Positions 23,570 through 34,600 of a stretch of DNA of 64,000 nucleotides are shown here, one piece after another (the first letter of the stretch is position 1; the number at the start of each line of letters is the position of its first letter). The notes under the pieces were generated by a model. It worked only from the letters and a program-made list of their open reading frames with translations, was not told where the DNA came from and did no database searches. The position numbers and the translations under genes were made by a program. This DNA is from Camellia lanceoleosa (lineage: Eukaryota; Streptophyta; Magnoliopsida; Ericales; Theaceae). The stretch is taken from assembly GCA_025200525.1 (NCBI GenBank), contig CM045767.1:115752021-115816020 (forward strand), read 5' to 3'.

Positions 23570-23735
23570 TGATGTAAACATTCATATTTTACAATGTAAA
23601 TGCTCACATTAACAGTGTGAATATTTACATTGAGATGTTAACATTTATGTTGATGGTGTGAATATTCACATTGACGGTGTGAACATTCACATCATAAAAC
23701 ATTCATATTGTAAATGTGAATATTATTAAGGATAT
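23570..23735. repeat. Imperfect tandem/palindromic GTGAATATTCACATT repeats
   Basis: Roughly seven copies of a 20-25 bp unit around TGTGAATATTCACATTGA occur, many of them palindromic (GTGAATATTCAC) and with variants such as GTGAACATTCACAT and ATGTTAACATTTAT. The array is confined to about 165 bp. Confidence 0.6.
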
Positions 23736-23904
23736 TTTAATAATTATGTCACCTATAAGACTTATTGGAATGTAAGAAAATAATATAAACTAAATAGAAT
23801 ATAAGTAGGTAAAAACAAATTTACAAAGAAATATCCCAATTTTTTTTCATGTAATTAATAAATTATTAATAAAAAGTAGGCGTGAATTAAAATCGTAAAA
23901 AACT

Positions 23905-24095
23905 AAGGAGTTCTAAGATAGTTAGATAGCCTTTTGGCCATCAAATCTCTCTTAAGGAGAAGATCTTAGATTCCACTCTTGGGAGTGGAATAGAAAGACA
24001 AGCCTTTTTTACAAGGTACATGAGTGTGAGTTTTAATTCCTCCAAGATACTGATCTAACAACTAATTATTAACTTTCACCAAGAAAAAAAAAAAA
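23905..24095 (+). mobile_element. tRNA-like SINE with poly(A) tail
   Basis: An A-box-like AGTTAGATAGCC and a B-box-like region (ATCTTAGATTCCACTCTTG) lie near the left. The body ends GATCTAACAACTAATTATTA... followed by an A-run at about 24084-24098. The 3' body matches the second copy at 59333-59513 (AATCTAACAACTTACAACTG). Together these suggest a tRNA-derived SINE family. It is diverged and no clear target duplication was set. Confidence 0.55.
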
Positions 24096-24146
24096 AAACT
24101 ATAAGTATAATATAATCATGTTAAATTTATAGAACTTACTACATGT

Positions 24147-24333
24147 TCTCTAAGGCTTGGTTTGGCATCATCTAAATAAGTCAAAAAGTTACTATCTTAT
24201 TTAAGTCACATCATCCTATTTAAATCACATCACCTTTCTAACACATCACATCAAACCTAACCTAAACCTAACCCAAACCCACAAATAAGTCAAAAAGCAC
24301 ACTTTTTTAATACATGTCAAACCAACCCTAAAT
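24147..24333. mobile_element. MITE of the AAAAAGTCAAAAAG family
   Basis: Left TAAGGCTTGGTTTGGCATCA, inside AATAAGTCAAAAAGTTACT, CACATCACCTTTCT and AATAAGTCAAAAAGCACAC, right CATGTCAAACCAACCCTAA. The ends are an imperfect inverted repeat (GGTTTGGCA/TGTCAAACC). Confidence 0.6.
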
Positions 24334-24450
24334 CTTACAAAAGATTAATGTAATTTATCCTTTTATAAAATAATCATAAAAAATTTGAAATAAATATTAG
24401 ATATTTATGGTAATATTATCATTGAATGAAAAATTTAACATTATAAAAGT

Positions 24451-25345
24451 TAGGGGTGGGTGCGGGTTGGTTGCGGCCATGGAACCTCCAATCCGTCATC
24501 CGTCCGCCAGATTGACGGATTGGAAAAAATAAATCCGCATTCGTCCGCCAATTTGGCGGATGTGGATTGAGCGGATTGGTGGTTTGACGGATGGATGCGA
24601 ATCGGTTTGGCGGTTTAAAATTTTATAAATTTTTAACATAATTTAACTTGTGCACTTCCTCAAAAAAAGAAGAAGAAAGAAAGTATTACAGTCAATGACT
24701 TAAAAAAATATTACAATCACTGCATGCCTCATTCAAAGCAAAAAAATTTGAAACTTTAAAATATCACAATCATTGCATGTCTCATCCACATACTACAATC
24801 ACAGCATGCCTCATCCATATAAAGTATTATAATCCGTGGTTCTTAAAATATAAAAACAATTCAAATCACCATAACCATGAATATAGTAGTAGTAATGTCT
24901 CTGTATTATTTCATCTATATCTGTTTTTGAAAACAAATACCAACCAGTATATATCATATTTTCTATTTATTATTTTTAGAGATAGATTTAAAAACCAAAA
25001 AATATAGATAAACAATACGTTTATTTTTTTCAATTCAAAAAAAAATATTCAAGTTGAAATTTTTTTTTCAACAGAATATTTAAATTCTTTTTTAATTGAA
25101 AATACAAACAAAATATTTAAATAAATTGACAATACAAAGTCTTATAAATTCTTAGGAGTGCTTGCGGTTTGGCAGTTCGATTGCGGCCAAAGAAATCTCA
25201 AATCCGCCTTCCGTCCGCCAAATTGGCGGATTGAAGAAAATCAATCCGTAACCGTTCGCTCGTCATCACGCATCCGTCGAAAATGCGATGAATCAATTCG
25301 ATTCGATTAATTTTAACGGATCAATATATCCACTGCCTACTCCTA
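24451..25345. mobile_element. Non-autonomous hAT element with perfect 8-bp target duplication
   Basis: The ends are TAGGGGTGGGTGCGGG and ...CTACTCCTA. The flanking duplication is ATAAAAGT at 24443-24450 and 25346-25353. The element is an inverted relative of 21038-21933: its left part complements that element's right part, including the AACTTGTGCACTTCCTC segment. GGCGGAT/ATCCGCC repeats fill both subterminal zones. There is no transposase, so it would need one in trans. Confidence 0.88.
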
Positions 25346-25353
25346 ATAAAAGT

Positions 25354-26753
25354 AGTCCCCACATGATTAGGTTAACAAAAACAAAAAAAAATTCATCTAA
25401 TTTTATTTATTATATTATATAATATAATGTTACTTTTGCATTTAATATTTGTCAATGGAGTGAGAGATTATAATAGTAGAGAGAAGTCTTGCAAGAAATT
25501 CTAAAAGAGGGCTGATTGAGGCCTCGAAAATGAGGCGCGAAATTGCCTCGAATGGCAATTTTTTTTTTCTTTTTTGATTTTTCTAGGTTAATACATTGCA
25601 CAAAAAAAATAATAAAAATAATAATAATAATAATAACAAGCAAAGTATCAACCCAGTCAAAAAAAATAAATAAATAAATAAAAAAAATTCAAATTTGAGT
25701 CAAATTTGAACCAAAAAATTTGAAGCCTCAATCATTTTTGATTCTAAAAACACCACCTGAAATTCACTCATAATGACAAAACACTGGTAATGACAAACCT
25801 GAAATTCACTCATACTGACAAAACGCTAATAATGACAAAACAGAAGATTACAAGTGTTTGGCTACAAATTTTTCCACTGCATTTAAAAAATTACATTCTG
25901 TTCATTTAGATTTATAATCTTATTATAAATTATCTTATAAATTATTAATATTATATTTAATTTTTTTTTAAATGACATTTTACTCTTTTTCTTACTATTT
26001 CTTCTTCTTATTATTATGACTATATCCTAAAACTTTTTATCATTAAATTCTATATCATTAAATTCTACTTAAACATATTCTTATTGAGGAATGATATACA
26101 AAAATAAATTTTATATAGAACTTAATGTGACCTTTCACTTTAAAACCAAGCATCCATAAACATGATTTATATTTACAATAATATCACTATTACAATATCT
26201 TTATGATATATATATATATATTTTTTTGTATAAATATTTATATATGAATCTAATTTTTCATTTTCATTTCCACTATTATACCTACATTTGATTAATTTAA
26301 TCTAGATATATTTAAAAAGTATAAAATTTGTACACAATTTTTTTAAAAAATACATTGAATACAACAAAATAAGATAGTGTATTAAATTTTTGTATTTTTT
26401 ATTTTTTTTTTTGTATTTGGTAAATTTAAAAAAAATTCACAAAATATTATACTTAAGTATATTTAGATTATGTGTATCTAAAAAATAAAATTTTTCTTAA
26501 AATATTAAAAAAATTTAGTAAAAATAAAAAAAAATTCAGTTTTTTGTGTGAATTAAATCAAAGAAGATAATAATTATTTATCTTAAAATGACATGAATAA
26601 AATATCTGTATTATTTTATATATATAAAAGCTAATGAATAAATATATTATTTTAATCTAATAGTGATAAATATAATTTTTTAAATATAAAGAAGAGATTT
26701 ATATTAAACAAAAATTTCTAAAATGTCAATATAATTTACCTTTGACATAAGTC
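25354..26753. other. AT-rich interval with small repeats
   Basis: No gene. About 25500-25740 has GAGGCCTCGAAAATGAGGCG and an inverted GAAGCCTCAATCATTTTTGA, possibly a decayed MITE with microsatellite-like (AAT)n and (AAAT)n runs. About 25755-25845 holds two copies of a ~46-bp unit around CCTGAAATTCACTCATA. An (AT)n run is at about 26206-26220. Confidence 0.45.
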
Positions 26754-26937
26754 CTGTTTGGTGGAGCTGTGGGAAAATGTTTATAACTTATGTCTAAACA
26801 GCTTATAACTTATAACTATGAACATAAGTTAATTTCTGACTTATAAATTAAGCATCTCTTACCCCACTCAAAGAATAAACTGATTTCTGACTTTTAAAAA
26901 ACTAAAAATTATAAGCTATAAGTTAAACCAAACACAT
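26754..26937. mobile_element. Short MITE, CCTGTTTGGTGGAGC end
   Basis: The left end CCTGTTTGGTGGAGCTGTGG is loosely inverted at the right (AAGTTAAACCAAACACATT). The middle repeats TTATAACTTAT motifs. There is no ORF. Confidence 0.45.
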
Positions 26938-27108
26938 TAAAATAACTTAAATTAAACTAAAAACTAAAATAAATAACTTTCAAGTTACATAAAACAAGAC
27001 TATAAACTTACAATTGCAAAATAACTTTAAGGATAAAACTTTAAAATTTAGGATTGTCAACTTTTTCCCCAGTGGAGAGTCAATGAGGACATAGATAGTT
27101 AGTTGGCC

Positions 27109-27136
27109 AATAGCCATAGCCATAGCCATAGCCATG
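27109..27136. repeat. Hexanucleotide microsatellite (AGCCAT)n
   Basis: About four and a half copies of AGCCAT (CAATAGCCATAGCC...CCATGG). Confidence 0.8.
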
Positions 27137-27429
27137 GTCCAACCCCACCATTAGACAAAAGGCCAAAAATCCTAGCCAAATCCCAAAAACCAAAATACCA
27201 AAAAATATTAAAAAAAGAATAAAAACAAAAGAGATAATAATGTTCGAGACTTTTAATTTGAGAGGTCTAATACAGTCACACGCCTCTCTCTATCTTTTTA
27301 TTTTTTTTTTCTTCTATTTTACTAGAAATTCATTTAAAACTGTAATGTTATAATATGCATGATTACGGTAGAAAAGAAATACTCCCCTTGACATCTTGGG
27401 ATTTTTAAAAATTTCTTTTGCAAACTTTT

Positions 27430-27665
27430 TCACAGCCTTTGTTTGGAAACTGTTTTTAATTATTTTAGTCATAAAAAATAAAATAAATTTTTTAATTTAA
27501 TAAGATAAAATATCACATCTAATTCATAATCATTACATTCTTTCTTTCAAAATCAATTAAAAAAATAAAAAAAAACTTTTTAAACCAAACTTTTTAATCC
27601 CAAACTAAACTAATCAAAAAGATCAAGAAGCCTAAAAAGTCAACCCATTGTCCAAACCAACCAAG
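27430..27665. mobile_element. MITE of the TTTGTTTGGAAAC family
   Basis: Left CCTTTGTTTGGAAACTG and right TTGTCCAAACCAACCAAG are loosely inverted. The inside holds ATTTTAGTCATAAAAAATAA and a CACATCTAATTCATAATCAT segment shared with the block at about 38410-38440. Confidence 0.5.
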
Positions 27666-27699
27666 ATTGTGAAATGTGAACTACCTCACATTTTGGCTG

Positions 27700-27711
27700 C
27701 AGATGCTCTAG

Positions 27712-27742
<31 letters not shown>

Positions 27743-30194
27743 AGCTGAAAAGGAGGACAAAGCCCATGTACTGTGCATGTTTACTTTATCATGGTGTGCA
27801 AAGATCGAATAAGTTTTCTCTATCGTGGGTCAAGTCTTGTTTCTCTGTCATACATATATATATCCGTATGTATATATTATATTTTTATTTTTATTATTTT
27901 TTAAAAATATTTTTGTTCTTATTGAAATTCTGGGTTCTGAAATGCAGGTAGAGTTGAATGCTGTCTAGTGGCTGTGGCTAGTAAATGAGATTTAACTGGA
28001 AGCAAATCATTTTCATAGATTGTTAGTTGCTACCTTTCTGGTTAGTTTCCACTTCTTTATATGTCTCTCTTTCTATCTTACTGTGAATGCTTTTGGATTT
28101 GGTCTGTGGTTTCTATTCGTATGTTTTTACTTGTTAGGGTTTCTTTTTTGTTTTTATTTTTTTTTAACTTTCTGATTCAATTGTATTATGCTATTTTGTT
28201 CTGCTTTTCTGTTTATTTGGTTGAAATTTATGTTCCATTATATTTTGAGATTTTTTATTTTGATTTTTTATTATTTGTGCTATGGAAATTGCATCATGTA
28301 GCAGGTAAGACTCGAATCGAGGACACCCAGTATATTAGGGGATTAGATAATGTTAATTTTCCTAAGGTATTTAAATGAAGAATTTGTTATTTGGTGCTAG
28401 AATTTGTTATTTGTGACCTCAACCAAAGGCAATTGCTATCTGTCCCCAGCGCTTGGGTTTGAATATTATAGGAATCCAGTGATACCTCTCCTACACACCT
28501 TAAGCACTAATTATGATTTTTTTTTAAAAAAAAAATTGATGGTAGGAAAAAAAATATTGGTTTCTGTGGCTTTTTTGCTTTTTATTTTATTGTGTCAATT
28601 AATTGGGGTAAAATTGCTGTTATGGAAATTGACAATCCTAAATACTATTTGCTTTTTTTAAAAAAAAGGGTAAATTAGGGTTTTCAAATTATTGCCATAT
28701 ACCGAATGATGATTTTGTTCTTTTAGTTGTGGGTTAGGCAGTTTCTTTGAATCAAAAGTGATTAAGTATCAATATTTGTAATTATTTTGGAATGATAATC
28801 TCGAATGGCAGCACAATATACGGTCCTTCTGGTTTGGTCTTTGTAATATTTGCTATAGTAAAGCAGTATGATGTAGTCTGTCTTGAATCGATACTTTGAA
28901 TGGTATATTTTCTGAAAATCTGACAAGCAATGTGAGCGACTATGAGAACAGGTCTTAGGCTTCCAAAGAAGGCGTGTATTAAATTGTTACGTATAATCTG
29001 TTGTAAGGCAAGATTAGTTGGACTGAATTTGAAATCTTGTTTCTTTAGGAGATTTTGGAGGTAGTCGCATTTGTTTAGAGATTAGTACCTTTTAAAACAT
29101 AATTCTTCCAATGGCGAAGGTGAAGGAAAAAAAATCTCTTTATTGTGGAGACAATTGCTTCTTGGATAATACTATCCAAATGCCACCTTCAATGTTATGT
29201 AATGCACAACACTGACAACAGAAATAATTTAATCGTCATACACTTGAAAAAATAAATGAGAAATTTCATAGGACCAGTGCTGCCATTTTGAAGCTCCAAA
29301 GAAGCCCTGAACTCTGTTTTGATTGTTTGTTAATTTGGGATAAGAAGCAGGCATAGTGTGTGTTAAAAACATGGATACGGATGTTTGATCACCTTGTGAT
29401 CCATTAGTATGGGATGAGGATCATTTGGGGTTGTATGCCATCATCTATCATGCTCGAGTATAATGCGGGTAGTGTTATCTGGCATTTGTGCAAAAAAATA
29501 ATTGCAAATTCATAGAAGTACATAACTTATTTGTGCAGTCTAGTGCATAAATCACTTGTACTTTCATGAGTTTGCAATTATTTTTCTAACTTTTCACTTT
29601 CTTGATATTTCCCCCCCTTTTCATGGTATAAAGGTCACTTTAGTACTTTGAGTTGCTAAGTGCCTACTCTTTGCTTTCACCGACTAGTTTCTGGCTGAGC
29701 CTACCACTCTCAAAATTTACTTCCAACAATTTTCACATAATGGAAGCCGCTTAGTAGTAGGAATCGTCGGAAGGGGAGACGATTCTTGTCTAGAATCGCG
29801 ATTCAGCGATTCATAGCAAGATTCATGGATTTAAATGGATGGGAGTGATGGCGACCTACGTTACATGGACTCTTTGGATTTTTGGAGGTACCCGTGTCAA
29901 CACGACACGATACGACACGACACGACACAGGTGCGGGTGCGGGATACGACTCATCACAAACGGATACGGCAAAAGAAATGAAAGAGGAAAGAGCAAGAGA
30001 GAACCTGGTTGCCGTTCGCTGTTCCATCTGGTCACCAACTTTGATTCCTCTGGTCATTGGCTTTGACGACTTCGACTTTGACATCGATCTTCTTCGTTCG
30101 ATGCTCGATCTCCTTCTCTGTCTTCTCTCTCTCGATCTGTCTTCTCTATAGTCTCTTAATCTCCCTCTTCCTCTCCTCTCAATCTCCCTCTTAT

Positions 30195-30229
<35 letters not shown>

Positions 30230-31458
30230 TTTCTGTCGACTGTCTTCTTTTCTCTTTGTTCTCTTTCTCTTCTCTGTTCTCTGTCCTCTTTCTCTTCTTA
30301 TATATTATATAATATAAATTACATTAATATAATGGTATATAATATTATTCATATTATAAAATATTATTGTATAATATAACATTGTATAATATTATTCATA
30401 TTATATAATATTATTGTATAATATAATATATCATAAATAATATAATTTTATGCCTAAAATACAAATAATTTTTTTTATCATATATAATATTATTTATTTT
30501 ATGCTTAAAATAATTTATTTTATCATATGTAATATATTTCAAATATTAATTGGAGAAAAAAATTATATCTCATTTATAACATATACATCTATGTATGTCA
30601 ATTTATTTATTGAGAAAAACATGTACATGTATGTCAATTAAAAAAAATTAAAAAAAAAAAAATTATATACATAAATTAAAAATATAATTAATAAAAATAA
30701 TACCTAAGCATTCATAATCTACGACTCCTCTAAGGGAAGCCCTACATTTTGTCTGTAGATGCAGGCATTAGCATGTCGAACCTTTGACTGCTTCTTTTTC
30801 ATGCTGAGTTTGTTCTTTATCTTTTATGCTGCCATTGATCTTGGAATCAGATCTTCATTATTCACCACTTTTCATTCTTTGATGATCTAAGGAAGATGGA
30901 AGTTTCTCCAAAAGTTAGTTATGGTAGAGACATTTTAGACTTTTCTTATTATCTTTTTCTTTTCCCATTTTCCCCTCTCAAGGCCACATTCTGTTGAATT
31001 ATGGAGGTTATGGCCTTTATTTTTGGTGGAGGGTTTGTTTATTTTGTGAGATTCAAAACATTGGGATAATTGTGAACTATAAATGATGATTTTTATTTAT
31101 TTATTTATGTCTAGAACAATAAGTGCTATCTACTCCCAGTGCTACGGCATGGGTTTGTGCTAGCCATGGGAATCAATCTCTCCACAAAAAAAGTGGGGGA
31201 AATGCAGCCTACCTAGTCCCTACTACCTTTCCGAGACTCTGCTGTAAGCAAGAGCTTTGTGCACTGGGTAGGACCTAGAATATATTTAAGACTTTCTTGT
31301 GTGGTCACTAACCATAAAATTGGTATCCAAACCACCACTATTTATGCCGCTTACAACACAACAGTTTTCTTTGTCGAAGATTACATCATACTCCATTCTT
31401 GTTTTATCATTATTCTTCAAAGTTATTTACTCATTAACATAAACCAATATTATGCAGG
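27700..31458 (+). promoter_or_regulatory. Upstream region of WRKY44: possible 5' UTR exon/intron and promoter, with repeats
   Basis: No protein-coding gene is supported. Candidate elements are a (CT)n tract at about 27717-27742 of the kind common in plant 5' UTRs, and a splice-acceptor-like TTATGCAG at 31451-31458 just upstream of the sequence leading into the WRKY44 start, so a leader exon may begin near 31459 with a leader intron before it. Other content: ACGACACGAC short repeats near 29896-29930, a (CT)n tract at about 30197-30230, AT-rich (TATAATAT)n from 30300 to 30440, and a SINE at 31120-31271. The overlapping open frames around 29803-30317 are low-complexity. That this region regulates WRKY44 is inference from position only. 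Confidence 0.3.
31120..31271 (+). mobile_element. SINE-like relic (Au-type 3' body, tentative)
   Basis: Contains CTCTCCACAAAAAAAGTGGG, GCAGCCTACCTAGTCCCT, CCGAGACTCTGCTGTAAGCA and ends GCTTTGTGCACTGGGTAGGA. This order resembles the 3' body of the widespread plant Au SINE as I remember it; the promoter boxes upstream are too eroded to call. It inserted shortly before the WRKY44 leader. Confidence 0.45.
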
Positions 31459-31671
31459 TTTAAGGAAGTTGATTTTCAGTCTTTGAGCAGCAAAAAACCA
31501 ACGCTAGCGAGAAGCTGATCTCAATCTCAGCTCCAAACATCTTTTCACTCCTTTACCTGCTCTTTGGAGACAGGATTTAGACATAGATTGGTTTTTAAGA
31601 TGGTTTAAATTCCAAATCACGACACGTAATCAACTAAAAGACTCGAGTTGTACTTCCTATACTGATTGATA

Positions 31672-34600
31672 ATGGAGGTTAAAGAGGCAGAGAGGATAGT
31701 TATAGCTAAACCGGTTCCTTCGAAGCCTACTTGTTCCAATTTTGGGTCCTTCTCAGATCTCCTCGCTGGTGCCATTAATTCCTCGCCCACTAATGCATGT
31801 CCTGAAACTGCAGTCACTGCCATTAGACCAAAGACTGTAAGGTTTAAGCCAGCAACAACCCGTGCTCCTGTTGGCATGGTTTCTTCCCAGGTAATTGTCC
31901 ATTTTTTTTTTCCTCTCCCCCTAAAGGTTTTGTCATCTGATAGTTCACACACTTCTCTTTCGAATGTTGGTTTTTGATCTTTGTACTGTTCAATAATTTT
32001 AGGCCGAGATATCTGGAGCTGCAATGTGTTGTCCATCCAATAAGGTGGATAAGGTTTTGAATTCTGACAGCAAATCAACTGTGTTATATAAACCCTTAGC
32101 AAAGGTCGTATCAAAGACGACTTTTTCTATGTTGGCAAATCTGGTTAGTATCCATATCTAGTGTTTTGTTGATTAAAAAAGACATTCTATTTTTTCTTGA
32201 TTTTTCTTGATACCAATTGATCTATCAGATTTTCCATGTCCCAAACCAACATGCAAATGCATAAAATACAAACTTGAACTTGCTATATATGCATAAATCT
32301 ATGGTCTAAATATCAAAATTATTGGGTTAGTGTGGATCCTGATAAATACTAAACACCAATCACTTGACTCCAAATTTAGAGTAAGGATATTTTAATAATT
32401 CCACACTTGTGATTGGTGGCCGGCTATGTCTATATCCCATTTGTAACTGTTTTTGATCGAGTGAAACCGCAGCAACTGTGGACATAACCCTAGTTTTTGC
32501 TTAAATCTTGTGTTGTGTGTGTGTGATTTATAATTCTTGTGCTCACTGATCCTCCTTAGGTGTTACGAAATTCCTAGCAAAAACATGTGTGAAAATGTTT
32601 TATTTTTGTCCAGGGAAACTCCAATATTAGTCATCAACAAGCTCTAGCTCAAGTTGAGGCCCGTGTTCAAACTCCAAATCCATTCAAGTCCAATTTCAGA
32701 TCTGACCTTAGCTCAACCTTTCAGCCGAATTTCTCATCACAAGCAGAAAGAGAGAAGACGACTGAGCCTTCGAATATAGCATCAGAAAATGCAGAAGGCG
32801 GTCAGAAATCTTTGCCACCAACTAGCAGTGTGGATCGGCCTTCTTATGATGGATATAATTGGAGGAAATATGGGCAAAAGCAAGTCAAAGGAAGTGAGTA
32901 TCCGCGAAGTTACTATAAGTGCACGCACCCAAATTGCCAAGTGAAAAAAGAAGGTAGAGAGATCATTAGATGGCCAGATAGCGGAAATTGTCTACAAGGG
33001 CGAGCACAACCATTCAAAGCCTCAGCCGCTTAAGCGCAATGCATCTGGGGGACAAGGGCAAGGATTTGTATCGGACGGGATTGTTCAAGAGACAAACAAT
33101 GCCCCGTCATGGAGTAACAAACTCAATGAGAGAATTGAAGGTTCTGAAGGTAGAACAGAAAACCAGAACGAAGTTGGATTATCAACCCATTTGACTTATT
33201 CAGGCAAAGCGCCTCCATCTTATGATCATGTTGGTGGTAGAGCGGTCAATACTGGTCTCGGGACTCCTGAGCATTCTTGTGGGCTTAGTGGGGATTGTGA
33301 GGATGGAAGCAAGGGTTTGGAAGCAGAAGATGATGAACCGAAAAATAAAAGAAGGTAAGAGTTTAGCTTAACTTGAAAATGAAGCAAGCATAGATTCACC
33401 ATATTTCATATTAATTCAAACAAGACATAGCATAGGTCGGTGCTGATTTGTGCCATCTCTCCTGCAGGAAAAATGAGAATGAACCGGGCATGTCAGAGGA
33501 AGGAGTACAAGATCCACCTGCTGTGGTTCAGAATTCCCCAGATCCTGAGATTATAGGAGATGGCTTTCGCTGGAGAAAATATGGGCAAAAAGTTGTGAAG
33601 GGAAATCCATATCCCAGGTTGGTAATTCTTATTTTTTTTTTGGATAAATAAAGATTGTGTTGAATTCAAAGTTGCATGAAACAGGAGTGGGGGCGAGGCA
33701 TGAGCGGGAGCAGGATTGAGGTTCCAATAGGAGTTTCCTGCTTCTAAGATTGAATTGTATTACTAGAACAAAAAAGCACTTCCAAAGGCGTAGACAATCC
33801 CAAAAAGTTCAAAAAGCTCAACAGAAAAATTGAGCTCAGCTATAAATCCTACAAGAAGAAGAGAGGATTCACCAAAGTTTGATGTTGAATGATACCTCTT
33901 AAAATTCTCTTTAAAAGATGCTTTTACACCAATCAAATATATTCACAATTTTACGATTTAAGTAACATGATAGTTCTTGTCCACCTTTCACCTTAAACTC
34001 GTGGAAGTACGCAATTTATTGGTTGTTTGCTTCTAATTCTTCTTCCCACTGAATAGTCACGATTTTACCGTATCTAAATTTTCACAGAATTCCATTATCA
34101 CTAATAAGATGAGTTATCTATGATTCATGGAAACAACACGAATAATTTGGAGTTCTTGGAGTAATTTTAGGTTATAACTAACCTATGAAACATGGATACA
34201 GGTACGAGTACTGGTACGATACGAGTACGTCGATATGGTAAAATTAAAAAAAAATAGGGTATTGGTACGGCTTGGGCTTGGGCTTGTGCTTGTGTTTGGG
34301 CTTGGGCTTGTTACGCTTGTAAAAAAATATTTATTTTTAATTTAGAGTGATACAAAAATTAATTAAATAGTTTAATTTGTTAAGATCTAACATATAATTA
34401 ACATTTAATGTCAAAAGTAAAGGTATAAATCAAAATTAAATTTAATATATTAAATAACTTACTAACCATAATTTAATTTTAAAATAATGCTAAGCATAAA
34501 ATAAAAAATAAAAAAGAAGTTTAGTGAAAGGAGTTTTATCTCTATAGTAGAAGAAAATATTGTTTCAACTAAGGTATGGTACGGCTTGGGTATATATTAG

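Noticed and set aside
29803..30317. Five overlapping frames near 30 kb
   Set aside because: Overlapping frames in all directions in ACGAC and CT repeats; no splice signals or domain support a gene.
31617..32114. 165-codon minus-strand frame
   Set aside because: Antisense shadow of WRKY44 exons 1-2 and intron 1; the + strand has conserved residues and correct splice sites.
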